A program made the translations under genes and the position numbers. A DNA stretch of 15,531 nucleotides from Candidatus Poribacteria bacterium (GTDB taxonomy: Bacteria > Poribacteria > WGA-4E > PCPOR2b), in the NCBI GenBank assembly GCA_027296925.1, contig JAPUIP010000634.1:1-15531 (forward strand), written 5' to 3'. The notes below the pieces were generated by a model. It saw nothing but the letters and a program-made list of their open reading frames with translations, did no database searches and was not told where the DNA came from. Shown here in pieces: positions 6,002 to 14,336 of this stretch. Numbering within the stretch: position 1 is the first letter of the stretch; each line of letters starts with the position of its first letter.

Positions 6002-7072
6002 ATGAATCGACATGAACAGGAATCAATTGTTAATGCAGACGACTTGCAAGGGGTATGTAGCCAGCTTTACCAGAAAGTTGGTGTTGCCAAAACGGACGCA
6101 GATACCATCGCAGAGATGCAGGTGTTGATGGACTTGCGTGGCGTTCATTCGCACGCGACACGTGGGGTGCCGGGCTATGTGCGGAGCGTGATGAGCGGCG
6201 ATACGAATCCAACCCCGCAGATCAAAGTGCTGGAGGATAATCCTGCTTCTGTCCTACTGGACGGAGATCGGGGTTTAGGGCATCTCGTCGGTATCCGTGC
6301 GATGAACCTCGCGATCGAGAAAGCGAAGTCCGCTTCGATTGGGATGGCCGTCGTTCGCAATAGCAAGCACTTCGGGGCGGCATCCAGCCATGCGATGCGA
6401 ACCCTCGAACACGATATGATCGGCTTTGCCACAACGAACGGGGGCGGCGCGAATGTGGCGGTTTTTGGCGCCATGACCAATTCGATCGGGAACAACGCGT
6501 TGTCTTACGCTATTCCCACGGAGGAAGAACCGCCAATCGTATTGGATATGGCTTGTGGTGCAGTGGCCGCCGGTCGAATTGGAACCGCACGGATTTACAA
6601 TGAAAAGATTCCCCTAGGCTGGGGACTGGATGAAAATGGTGAGGAGACTGATGATCCGTCGAAGGTCGCAGCTATCCTTCCCGCTGCGGGTCCAAAGGGC
6701 TCGGCACTCGCAATGGTTATGGATGTGCTGTGCGGTCCCTTGAGCGGTGGACTCATGGGTATCAACAAAAAGTATCAACCCGGGGACGCCCCGCCGGAAA
6801 AACTCGCAACGGCGCACTTTTTCCTCGCAATCAACATCGCCAGTTTGACCTCCGTTGAGGAATTCAAAGCCGAAATCGATCGGCAGATTCGCATGACTCG
6901 CCAAGCCAAACCGCGCAAGGGATTTGATCGCGTCACGCTTCCCGGCGAGATTGAATGGGAGTTAACGCAGGAACGGCGCGCCAATGGCATCCCACTCCAC
7001 AAATCCCAGTTGCAAAACCTCGAAGCGCTTGCGGGCGAATTGGGGGTTCCAGTGCCTTGGAAAGGGAAATAA
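6002..7072 (+). CDS. Malate/L-lactate dehydrogenase family (Ldh_2) NAD(P)-dependent oxidoreductase
   Basis: Cytoplasmic NAD(P)-dependent 2-hydroxyacid dehydrogenase of the YlbC/AllD/ComC family, which is unrelated to classical LDH/MDH; 356 aa, normal for the family. Visible marks are the N-terminal GVHSHATRGVPGY motif (48-59, usually HSHG.xR), GDRGLGHLVG (88-97), SKHFGAA (121-127) with the catalytic His123, the glycine-rich TTNGGGANVAVFGA (144-157), VLDMACGAVAAGRI (180-193) and GPKGSALAMVMDVL (230-243). Start: ATG 6002 has AAGGAG 6 nt upstream and lies 30 nt after the predicted transcription start; an upstream ATG at 5945 falls inside the promoter. Substrate (malate, lactate, ureidoglycolate, sulfolactate, diketogulonate and so on) cannot be told from sequence. 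It stands alone, with no partner gene in the same unit. Confidence 0.92.
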   Translation: MNRHEQESIVNADDLQGVCSQLYQKVGVAKTDADTIAEMQVLMDLRGVHSHATRGVPGYVRSVMSGDTNPTPQIKVLEDNPASVLLDGDRGLGHLVGIRAMNLAIEKAKSASIGMAVVRNSKHFGAASSHAMRTLEHDMIGFATTNGGGANVAVFGAMTNSIGNNALSYAIPTEEEPPIVLDMACGAVAAGRIGTARIYNEKIPLGWGLDENGEETDDPSKVAAILPAAGPKGSALAMVMDVLCGPLSGGLMGINKKYQPGDAPPEKLATAHFFLAINIASLTSVEEFKAEIDRQIRMTRQAKPRKGFDRVTLPGEIEWELTQERRANGIPLHKSQLQNLEALAGELGVPVPWKGK

Positions 7073-7246
7073 GGACACCGGCAAATGGATTGGGGAGGAC
7101 AGGTTCAACTTCAGACGTGGAGCGGGCAGCTTTCTTCGAGACGAGCGGGCTGCTTGCTATATAATAAGCCGTCCGTCCTCAGTTCCAAATGCCTAAACTG
7201 TAATCTGCGCTACATCTTCTGACAAAAATTTTGCCGATATTTTCTA

Positions 7247-7275
7247 TTGACGGCTACCGGCGTCTGTGGTATAGT
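7247..7275 (+). promoter_or_regulatory. Sigma70-type promoter of glpK
   Basis: TTGACG (7247-7252), 17-nt spacer, TATAGT (7270-7275); start of transcription expected near 7282, 34 nt before the glpK ATG. The rest of the 243-bp gap after the dehydrogenase (7073-7246) has no convincing gene or terminator. It does contain two direct copies of gagcgggc (near 7120 and 7143). Confidence 0.75.
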
Positions 7276-7315
7276 TGGGACAATCCAACATTGAAGCGAA
7301 GAGCGGTACAATGAT

Positions 7316-8803
7316 ATGGCAAATCCCTCATATATCCTCTCCATCGATCAAGGCACAACGGGCACAACGGTGTTACTCCTCGACGCACGTGGGGAGATTG
7401 TATCGCACGGCTACCGTGAATTCACGCAGCACTATCCTCGCCCCGGCTGGGTGGAGCACGACCCCATCGAAATTTGGGACGTGACCCATCAGGTCATCGC
7501 AGAGCTCATCAACGCACGGGGGGATACGCACGAGATTGCGGCGATCGGGGTGACGAATCAGCGGGAAACAACGGTGGTGTGGGAGCGGAGCACCGGGAAG
7601 CCGATTCATCCGGCCATTGTGTGGCAATGCCGCCGCACAGCACAGATTTGCGCGGACCTGAAAACGCGGGAGCTGGAAGATCTGGTGCGTGCGAAAACAG
7701 GTCTTGTCATCGACCCCTACTTTTCAGCGACAAAGATTGCGTGGATTTTGGACCGGATGGATGGCGCACGTGAACGCGCGGAGCGTGGCGAACTGGCTTT
7801 CGGCACAATCGACACCTGGCTGTTGTGGCATTTGACGGCCGGCGAAGTTCATGCGACGGACTATACGAACGCTTCTCGCACAATGCTATTCAACATTGAT
7901 ACGCTTTCGTGGGACGATGCGTTATTGGAAATATTCCGTGTGCCGAAGTCAATCTTGCCCGAAGTGCATCCTTCAGCGAACGTCTTTGGGGAAACGAAAA
8001 ATATCCCCACCTTGCCCGATGGCATTCCCATCGCCGGAGTCGCTGGAGACCAGCAATCGGCGTTGTTTGGACAGCTTTGCACACAGCCCGGCATGGCGAA
8101 GAACACCTATGGGACCGGCTGCTTCTTGATGCTCAACACCGGAGGGCAGCGGGTCGATTCCCGGTCAGGACTGTTGACGACACTGGCATGCGGTTTCGCT
8201 GAAAAACCGGTCTACGCGCTTGAGGGGAGTGTATTTATCGCCGGAGCGGCGGTGCAGTGGCTCCGGGACGGCTTGCGTATTATCGACTCCGCCTCAGAAA
8301 CCGAAGCCATCGCGACGAGCGTCCCGGATTCCGGCGGCGTCTTCGTTGTCCCAGCCTTTACGGGGCTTGGCGCACCGTATTGGGACGCAAACGCGCAGGG
8401 AGCAATCCTCGGTTTGACACGCGGCACAACCCGTGCGCATATCGTCCGAGCGACCCTGGAATCGATTGCGTTTCAAGCGGCTGATGTCATCACGGCGATG
8501 CGCACCGACGCCGGAATTGAACTGGATCTGCTGCGCGTCGATGGCGGCGCCGTTGCGAACAATTTCCTGATGCAGTGTCAGGCGGATGTGTTGGGCATCG
8601 ATGTGGAACGCCCGATGCGGATCGAAACAACAGGGCTTGGCGCCGCGTATCTTGCCGGGCTCGCCGTCGGTGTTTGGGACAGCGTTGCCGCCTTGGAATC
8701 GCATCGGAAAATCGACACGGTATTTTCACCACAGATTTCCTCCAATCAACAGGCGGAAAAGCGCGAAGGCTGGAAGAATGCTGTACGAAGGGTGATGAGC
8801 TAA
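7316..8803 (+). CDS. glpK: Glycerol kinase
   Basis: Phosphorylates glycerol with ATP to sn-glycerol 3-phosphate, feeding lipid synthesis and glycolysis; 495 aa, the usual size. FGGY-family hallmarks are complete. They are the phosphate loop DQGTTGT (11-17), substrate residues NQRET (81-85) and Tyr135 in DPYFSATK, AGVAGDQQSALFGQ (240-253) with catalytic Asp245, YGTGCFLM (265-272), FTGLGAPYW, and the C-terminal RVDGGAVANNFLMQ. These point to glycerol rather than xylulose or gluconate. ATG 7316 has a modest site (GAGCGG, 9 nt upstream). No glpF or glpD is adjacent. Instead a histidine kinase gene starts 1 nt after the stop, so the two are almost certainly cotranscribed. Base composition looks richer in G+C than in the ribosomal block. 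Confidence 0.96.
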   Translation: MANPSYILSIDQGTTGTTVLLLDARGEIVSHGYREFTQHYPRPGWVEHDPIEIWDVTHQVIAELINARGDTHEIAAIGVTNQRETTVVWERSTGKPIHPAIVWQCRRTAQICADLKTRELEDLVRAKTGLVIDPYFSATKIAWILDRMDGARERAERGELAFGTIDTWLLWHLTAGEVHATDYTNASRTMLFNIDTLSWDDALLEIFRVPKSILPEVHPSANVFGETKNIPTLPDGIPIAGVAGDQQSALFGQLCTQPGMAKNTYGTGCFLMLNTGGQRVDSRSGLLTTLACGFAEKPVYALEGSVFIAGAAVQWLRDGLRIIDSASETEAIATSVPDSGGVFVVPAFTGLGAPYWDANAQGAILGLTRGTTRAHIVRATLESIAFQAADVITAMRTDAGIELDLLRVDGGAVANNFLMQCQADVLGIDVERPMRIETTGLGAAYLAGLAVGVWDSVAALESHRKIDTVFSPQISSNQQAEKREGWKNAVRRVMS

Positions 8804-8804
8804 G

Positions 8805-10292
8805 ATGCGTTTGCAGTGGAAGTATACCCTGATTATCAACCTGTCTGTCTTAACAATCCTGGTGGCTTTTTACGTTCTTGATGATATTAAAGCGCGAAAC
8901 GATCTGAATGATTTATATACGAAGGGGTTCGGGCGAGGAGTCATCTTCAAGGACATTGTAGAAACGAAAATTCGACCACTTGTCGAAGAAAAAATCGGAC
9001 GTCGGCAAGCGCTCTACCGGGAGGAAATCGAATCCGCACTCCGGGAAATGAAACAGCAAACCCTTGAGATGCACAATGTTTTGGATATTAATGTGACGTT
9101 TGGACTTGATGCCGAGATTCGGGCAAGTCTCGTTTCAAATAAGAGCGAGGGTGACCGTATTAACTTAACCGGAGAAGACCTTCGTGAAATTAGAAGAAAA
9201 GGGTTTAAGATTTACAATACTCCTCCAATTAACCGCCGGTATGCAACGGCAATCATCATTCCTTACCAAACCGAGTTCATTGGAAGGGACCTCTTTGAAG
9301 AACAGATTACGGGGTTTATTCAAGTCCTTTTTGAGGTTCCTATTGCCGAATACATCTATGGGCTTCGTCTCAGGCAGCTCATTTCCCTCATCGTCGTCAG
9401 TGTATTACTGGTCTTCATTATTGATATGGCGACGACCCGCCTCATTATGCAGCCCCTGGAACGTCTGATGGAAATTATCAAACGTGCAGAAGCCGGCAAC
9501 CCCGAATCTCTGCCACAGTCCTACTCGTCCAACGAAATCGGTCGCGTCACTTACAGTCTGGTGCGGATGTTGAAGCAGTGGCAGGACGCACACTCGAAGC
9601 GGATTGCCGCACTCGGACAGTTTGCCGCGGGCGTCTCCCACGAAATCCGTAATCCGCTCAATACGATCGGGATGACGGCTCAACACCTGAAGGAGCTCTT
9701 TTCACAGAGGGACATTAAATCCGAGGACATCGAAGATGCGCAAAATCTCCTGAGCATTGTGAACGATGAAATCGAACGGTTGAAGCGAATCTCTGAACAG
9801 TTTTTGACATTGAATCGACCGAAAAAACTCAACCTGGAGCCGACCAACCTCAACGCACTTTTGGACCAAGTGCTCGCGGAATTTACGCTCCCGCTGGAAA
9901 GCGCCAAAGTCAAGGTCGTCAGGGGTTATAGCGAGAATCTGCCATCGATTCAACTCGATAGGGATTTGATTCGGCAAGCGGTTTTCAATCTGATACAGAA
10001 TAGCGTGCAAGCCATGCCCAAAGGGGGCCGGATTTATATCACGACCGAGTTGGAGGAGACGATTGCCGGTGAAGGTATTGCGTTGGAAATCCGTGACACA
10101 GGTGTCGGTATGCCAGAGGAGATCCAGGAGCGCGTGTTCGATGCTTACTTTACGACGAAAGAGAATGAAGGTGGAATGGGACTTGGGCTTGCCATCTCAC
10201 ACCAGATTATTACGGCGCACCAGGGAAAGATTGAAATCAAAAGCAAAGTCGGCATGGGCACCGCATTTAAGATCTGCTTCCCCCTGAAATGA
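8805..10292 (+). CDS. Membrane sensor histidine kinase (NtrB/ZraS-like)
   Basis: Two-component sensor kinase, 495 aa. There is an N-terminal transmembrane helix (about 7-25), then an extracytoplasmic sensing region (about 26-188) with charged helical segments. A second helix follows (about 190-208), then a HAMP-like linker (210-262, ending in SSNEIGRVTYSLVRML). The catalytic core has the H-box AAGVSHEIRNPLNTI with phospho-acceptor His279, the N-box QAVFNLIQNSVQAM (391-404), G1 DTGVGM (431-436), the F-box YFTTKENEGG and G2 GMGLGLA (457-463). The HEIRNPL form is typical of kinases paired with NtrC-type regulators. It starts 1 nt after glpK with a GGTGATGAG-like site inside the glpK 3' end. The sensed signal is unknown. 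Its position makes a glycerol-related or envelope signal possible but unproven. Confidence 0.93.
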   Translation: MRLQWKYTLIINLSVLTILVAFYVLDDIKARNDLNDLYTKGFGRGVIFKDIVETKIRPLVEEKIGRRQALYREEIESALREMKQQTLEMHNVLDINVTFGLDAEIRASLVSNKSEGDRINLTGEDLREIRRKGFKIYNTPPINRRYATAIIIPYQTEFIGRDLFEEQITGFIQVLFEVPIAEYIYGLRLRQLISLIVVSVLLVFIIDMATTRLIMQPLERLMEIIKRAEAGNPESLPQSYSSNEIGRVTYSLVRMLKQWQDAHSKRIAALGQFAAGVSHEIRNPLNTIGMTAQHLKELFSQRDIKSEDIEDAQNLLSIVNDEIERLKRISEQFLTLNRPKKLNLEPTNLNALLDQVLAEFTLPLESAKVKVVRGYSENLPSIQLDRDLIRQAVFNLIQNSVQAMPKGGRIYITTELEETIAGEGIALEIRDTGVGMPEEIQERVFDAYFTTKENEGGMGLGLAISHQIITAHQGKIEIKSKVGMGTAFKICFPLK

Positions 10293-10366
10293 AGACAATA
10301 ATGGGGAGGGCTCATTAACCCTTTGGTTTGGTACTGAAAGCGAATTCGACGATGGAGGGAGTTTGT

Positions 10367-11752
10367 ATGCCATCAATATTGATTGTTGATGATGAACAGG
10401 GACAACGCGCCGTTCTGCAGACCATATTGAAGCGCGAAGGCTATGATATAGAGGCGGCTGAAAATGGTGCCGTTGCCCTCGAAAAGATGGATGAAAAGAT
10501 GTTTGATGTGGTCATCAGTGATATGCGGATGGCTCAGATGACAGGGCGCGAACTGCTACAGGAGATTAAGAAGCGGGATCCGGATCTTCCTGTACTGATT
10601 GTGACGGCCTTCGCTGAGTTGAACGATGCCATTAATCTGGTCGCCGTCGAAGGAGCATTCTACTATCTCGAAAAGCCGATTCAGATTGATATTCTCAAAA
10701 AGGAGATTAAACGCGCGCTGGACGTTCGTCGTGGCCTTGACGATCACGAATCTAGCGACGAAACTTCCGTGCCAGAAATTCATTTCGAGCGGATTATCGG
10801 TCAAAGTGAGCGGATGCATCAACTGTTCAAAACCATGGCTCGCATTATTCATCGCGGTGTGAATCAGATTTTAATCACTGGGGGTACAGGCACGGGCAAG
10901 GAGCTGGTTGCGAAAGCGATTCATGAGAAAGGCAAACGCAGAGACTCTCTATTTATGCCGATCAATTGTGGCGCCGTGCCGGATGATCTGATTGAAAGCG
11001 AACTTTTTGGCCACGAAAAAGGCGCGTTTACCGGTGCGGATCGACAGAAAAAAGGCTTGTTTGAAGCTGCAAATGGCGGGACAATTTTCCTTGATGAGAT
11101 TGGGGACATTTCCCCGCACATGCAGAGCAAGCTGCTGAGAGTGCTTCAAGAGCGTGAAATCATGCGGGTCGGCGGCGTCGAATCGCTCAAAGTCGATGTG
11201 TGCGTTATTGCTGCCACCAATAAAGATTTGGAAGCTGGGGTCGAGGCGGGGAATTTTCGGGCGGATCTCTATTTTCGTCTCAATGTCATTCCGCTTCAGA
11301 TGCCGCCGCTGAAGGAGCGGAGCGATGATATTCCACTTTTGGTTGATTTCTTTCTGCAGAAGTTCAGCGAAGAATACCCGGAGGCTGAAGCCAAGTTTGT
11401 AACGCCAAGAGCGATGTCCGCACTTCGGCGGTATGACTGGCCGGGCAATGTGCGTCAACTCGAAAATTATTTACACAGAACCTTTGTGCTTTCGGAGGGG
11501 GACGCAATCGACCTCGACGACCTCCCGCCAGAAATCTCGGATGCCTCGTTGCCGCTATCCGATTTTCACGTGGAGATCCCGGAGGACGGGATTTCGCTGG
11601 AAGGGATTATGAAGGAATACATTCGTGTCGCCTTGACCCAAACCGGCGGCAACCAGACCAGGGCCGCTGAACTTTTGGGGCTCTCCCGTCGCAGGCTTCA
11701 GAACCGAATGCTGAATTATGGGTTTAACAGCCAGGACTTCAAAACCCGATGA
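10367..11752 (+). CDS. NtrC-family sigma54-dependent response regulator
   Basis: Transcription activator working with sigma54 RNA polymerase; 461 aa. A REC domain (1-120) has acidic Asp8/Asp9, phospho-acceptor Asp52 (VISDMRM), Thr80 and Lys103. An AAA+ domain (about 140-375) has Walker A GGTGTGKE (172-179), the sigma54-contact loop GAFTGA (219-224), Walker B IFLDEIGD (240-247) and the segment DWPGNVRQLEN. A Fis-type helix-turn-helix lies at the C-terminus (about 427-450: GGNQTRAAELLGLSRRRLQ). The frame is open from 10328, but GGAGGG 7 nt before ATG 10367 and the REC start (MPSILIVDDE) favour the later start. It lies 74 nt after the kinase and is surely its partner. I found no clear sigma54 promoter in the window, so the targets are probably elsewhere. 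Confidence 0.95.
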   Translation: MPSILIVDDEQGQRAVLQTILKREGYDIEAAENGAVALEKMDEKMFDVVISDMRMAQMTGRELLQEIKKRDPDLPVLIVTAFAELNDAINLVAVEGAFYYLEKPIQIDILKKEIKRALDVRRGLDDHESSDETSVPEIHFERIIGQSERMHQLFKTMARIIHRGVNQILITGGTGTGKELVAKAIHEKGKRRDSLFMPINCGAVPDDLIESELFGHEKGAFTGADRQKKGLFEAANGGTIFLDEIGDISPHMQSKLLRVLQEREIMRVGGVESLKVDVCVIAATNKDLEAGVEAGNFRADLYFRLNVIPLQMPPLKERSDDIPLLVDFFLQKFSEEYPEAEAKFVTPRAMSALRRYDWPGNVRQLENYLHRTFVLSEGDAIDLDDLPPEISDASLPLSDFHVEIPEDGISLEGIMKEYIRVALTQTGGNQTRAAELLGLSRRRLQNRMLNYGFNSQDFKTR

Positions 11753-11873
11753 AACCTTTCGGAGGCTGCTCTCAAAACAGGGGGGGAAAAAGCGAGTCAG
11801 AAAAGAGGGAGAGCGAAGATAGTCGCCAGATCGAAGCAACACTTTTAGGCTGATGAATATGCCTCAATGCCTG

Positions 11874-12317
11874 TCAATATCGGGGAAGATTCGTTTCAAT
11901 TTCCCGGGCCCACCGATCAATTCCACCCACCAAGCTTTTGACCCTCTTGAATCCAAGCTGTTGCAAAAGATAAGCCGCATCCAAGCTGCGCATCCCCTGG
12001 TGGCAATAAACGATAATCTCAGCGTAAGGATTTAATTCGGATGCCCGGTGGGGCAGGTCCCCTAGAGGGATCGACCTCGCGCCATCGAGATGGGCCGTCT
12101 GATATTCCCAGTCTTCTCGCACATCCAACAAGACAATCTCTTTACCTTCATCGATCAAGCGTTTGAGGCGTTGCGGTTGAATGGCGTATTCCGCCGGATT
12201 GAAAGGGAGAATCGCTTCTTCGGCGCTCGGTGCCGCTCTGGGTAAACTTTTCTTCGTAGAATATTTCGAGTCCTTATTGAAGAGATCTTGTAGTGCTTTT
12301 TTGATACTGTTCAGCAT
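11874..12317 (-). CDS. Rhodanese-domain protein
   Basis: Single-domain sulfurtransferase-like protein of 147 aa. A polar N-terminal segment (about 1-40, Lys-rich then Pro/Ala) has no clear signal peptide. The rhodanese domain (about 42-145) contains VLLDVREDWEYQTAHLDGARSIPL (the CH2A-type region), then the active-site loop YCHQGMRS with catalytic Cys105, and LVGGIDRW near the end. The loop length of six residues fits persulfide-carrying rhodaneses rather than Cdc25-type phosphatases. The ATG has a strong AAGGAG 10 nt upstream. The gene is convergent with the response regulator (121 nt apart, no clear terminator). Its upstream region holds a strong promoter in a palindrome cluster, suggesting regulated expression. 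Role unknown; sulfur trafficking is a family-level guess. Confidence 0.9.
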   Translation of the reverse strand: MLNSIKKALQDLFNKDSKYSTKKSLPRAAPSAEEAILPFNPAEYAIQPQRLKRLIDEGKEIVLLDVREDWEYQTAHLDGARSIPLGDLPHRASELNPYAEIIVYCHQGMRSLDAAYLLQQLGFKRVKSLVGGIDRWAREIETNLPRY

Positions 12318-12416
12318 CAGGTCTCTCTCCTTGAATATATTATGCCAGGATAAAATCGGAATGATGATGGCGGGTTCGCATAAAAAAATCTAGTGCGGAA
12401 GTCAGTGCTTGATAAC

Positions 12417-12495
12417 TACGTACGGCAAACACGCTTTTGAGTAATGCCTCAATTATAATCAAATTGATTGAGGAATGTCAAGGATTATACGTACG
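12417..12495. repeat. Nested palindromes over the rhodanese promoter (operator candidate)
   Basis: CCTCAAT (12447-12453) is inverted as ATTGAGG (12467-12473), with 13 bp between. The left arm covers part of the -10 box and the right arm lies in the spacer next to the -35 box. An additional inverted half-site TTGAG is at 12437-12441. The whole is flanked, nearly symmetrically, by two copies of the 8-bp palindrome TACGTACG (12417-12424 and 12488-12495). Such placement is what one expects of a repressor or activator operator, but no regulator gene is adjacent. Confidence 0.5.
12452..12481 (-). promoter_or_regulatory. Sigma70-type promoter upstream of the rhodanese gene
   Basis: Minus-strand consensus TTGACA (12481-12476), 18-nt spacer, perfect TATAAT (12457-12452). 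Transcription would start near 12445, leaving a leader of about 128 nt before the rhodanese ATG at 12317. Confidence 0.75.
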
Positions 12496-12817
12496 TCTGG
12501 AGGCCCGAAAATGTTGCACTCACGCCCAACGTTGGCACAGTCGGAAAGAGTGGCTCATCACTGACTTCACAATCGGTTACAACATTGGTATCTTTGTCGC
12601 GGACTTTGCTGAATGCACTGTCGATCGGTTGTAAAAGTTTAGCACCTGAATGCACCAGTTGAGTTGCCAATTTCTGTACATACTTGTTTGGGGAACCACA
12701 AATCGAAACGATGGTAGGCGGGGGTTGCGTGAGATTCTGGTCAAATTGAGATTTCCGTGAAAGGGCATAATCCGTGGAATGGTATGCGCCTGTCGATACA
12801 GGAGAAAGGATAAAAAG
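12496..12817. other. 322-bp stretch without a convincing gene
   Basis: This gap lies between the divergent rhodanese promoter region and the DUF4159 gene. It contains a 10-bp palindrome CCAACGTTGG (12526-12535). A minus-strand frame stays open from about 12820 to a stop at 12485 but lacks a good start or ribosome binding site. No clear promoter for the plus-strand gene at 12818 was found here. Confidence 0.6.
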
Positions 12818-14272
12818 ATGTTACAGTCGAAACCCACATCTCAATCGTTGATGATATCCCTCATCATTCATGGGCTGATGGCGTTGGGTTTAAGTGTCTA
12901 TATGATTGTTCACACCGCGCCATTTCAAGATTTCATGGATGCAACCTTCCTCAAATCCCCGGACCCACCGAAACCCAAAGTCCGCAAGCCGGTGATCAAA
13001 CCTGTCACCAAGCCCATCGTCCCGAGGGAATCGGCGGCTGTCGTCGAACCGCTTCAACCTCAGCCTCGCGTCACAACGGCGGCGAACCTTCGAACTGCTT
13101 CGGTAACGACGGCCAATGTCATTGAATTTTCCAACCGCCGACTCAAACTCGAAGCCCGTCCGCAGCCATATCATCCAAAAATCATCGACCTCAATCAACC
13201 GTCGCCTCACGTCGTCACCTCTGTCGATCTCCCGACCTCCGACGCTCCCGGTGCATTGGCGCTGGGCACACCCGTTGCCAGCACCGGAGGCGACGTGGCG
13301 GGATTGACCAGACGCGGGATGAGCGGAATCGTACAAGACGTGCGTGTGGTCAACGCACCGTCGCAAACAGGGATTGCTTCTCTTCTCGACACAACTTCGG
13401 CTGCCCCCAATGCCCTGGATTCGATGGTTGGAGAGATGCGACTCGGAAATCGATTGATGATTCCCATGCGTCACGACCAATTGGGCGCCCGCATCTCCAC
13501 CGACCCTCAAACCGGACTGCCCACCGGCTATTTCCAATTCTGTTATGTGCGGTTTCGGCAACGGGGGATGAATCCACTTTTTCGCGTGGATCCGACCGCC
13601 CTGTCCTATCTGGTGAGATGGATGTCCGGCAGTACCCGAATCCGGGGACGAATGACCGGCCGGACGCTGTTCCTCGATGATCCCCGGCTACTGGACTCAC
13701 CTATGCTTTACATGAATGGCGTGCGTGGCGTCCGTTTCCGAGCACAAGAGAAGCGGAATCTGACCCGTTATCTCGTTGAAAAAGGGGGATTTATCTTTGT
13801 GGATGATGACCACTCTGGGGGCTCGCTGGCAACCAAAGCCTTTGCCAATTCGATGCGAGCGCAGTTTCGAGACATTATCCTTGAGGCCGGCGGGAGAGAA
13901 CTTCAACGCATCCCCAACGACCATCCCATCTGGAATCAGCCGTTCCAGTTGGGAGGACAGCCAGCGGAGCCAAATCGGACCGGACGCACCTGGCCAATGA
14001 CCGCATTCGAGCTGAACGGGAGACTCTCTGTCGTCATCAGTTATAACGATTACAACAACGGCTGGGAAGAACCCGGCTCGGCGACTATCTCCTATGTCCC
14101 GTCGGTGCTGCGGATGGGTGCGAATTTTATGTTCTATGCCGCAACACATGGGAAGATTAGCGATTACAACCATTATGTGCCACCCGACCAGTGGCGAGAG
14201 GAGGATATACTGCTACCCAAACGCGCCCCGCAAGCGGCTTCCATTTCTGCGACTGGATCTGACGGGGAGTAG
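12818..14272 (+). CDS. Membrane-anchored DUF4159 protein with TonB-like N-terminus
   Basis: 484-aa protein of unknown function. Near the N-terminus one transmembrane helix (about 11-31, LMISLIIHGLMALGLSVYMIV) is followed by a Pro/Lys-rich stretch (SPDPPKPKVRKPVIKPVTKP, about 47-66). That layout resembles TonB-type energy transducers and would place the rest outside the cytoplasm. A low-complexity Ser/Thr/Pro/Ala linker reaches about residue 230. The C-terminal domain (about 235-465) matches DUF4159 as I know it: YFQFCYVRF, then LFLDDPRLLDSPMLYMNG, YLVEKGGFIFVDDD and later PNDHPIW. The frame opens at 12779, but AAAGGA 7 nt before ATG 12818 decides the start. The mannonate dehydratase-like gene follows after 64 nt and may be cotranscribed. 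The DUF4159 call is from memory of the family; function is not known. Confidence 0.8.
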   Translation: MLQSKPTSQSLMISLIIHGLMALGLSVYMIVHTAPFQDFMDATFLKSPDPPKPKVRKPVIKPVTKPIVPRESAAVVEPLQPQPRVTTAANLRTASVTTANVIEFSNRRLKLEARPQPYHPKIIDLNQPSPHVVTSVDLPTSDAPGALALGTPVASTGGDVAGLTRRGMSGIVQDVRVVNAPSQTGIASLLDTTSAAPNALDSMVGEMRLGNRLMIPMRHDQLGARISTDPQTGLPTGYFQFCYVRFRQRGMNPLFRVDPTALSYLVRWMSGSTRIRGRMTGRTLFLDDPRLLDSPMLYMNGVRGVRFRAQEKRNLTRYLVEKGGFIFVDDDHSGGSLATKAFANSMRAQFRDIILEAGGRELQRIPNDHPIWNQPFQLGGQPAEPNRTGRTWPMTAFELNGRLSVVISYNDYNNGWEEPGSATISYVPSVLRMGANFMFYAATHGKISDYNHYVPPDQWREEDILLPKRAPQAASISATGSDGE

Positions 14273-14336
14273 TACCGGGCTACCAGAACACGAATCGCCG
14301 GACTCCGGCGCCAATCTGAAAAAAGAGAGTATAACA

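Noticed and set aside
7160..7165. TATAAT as a -10 box upstream of glpK
   Set aside because: The hexamer 17 nt upstream is CGAGAC, not a -35 box. The better promoter is at 7247-7275.
7120..7180. Possible terminator after the dehydrogenase gene (GCAGC/GCTGC and GAGGAC/GTCCTC)
   Set aside because: Stems are only 5-6 bp with long loops and no U run follows.
8184..8200. TGGCATG-like string as a sigma54 promoter
   Set aside because: It lies inside glpK and the second element (TTCG) does not match TTGC. No convincing sigma54 site was found in the window.
11753..11873. Bidirectional terminator between the convergent response regulator and rhodanese genes
   Set aside because: I found only a 4-bp AGGC/GCCT pairing and no U run on either strand.
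12485..12820. Minus-strand open frame (about 110 codons) upstream of the DUF4159 gene
   Set aside because: Its first usable start (TTG 12670) has no ribosome binding site, there is no recognisable domain, and it runs into the region of the rhodanese promoter. It could be a decayed gene, but I cannot support it.
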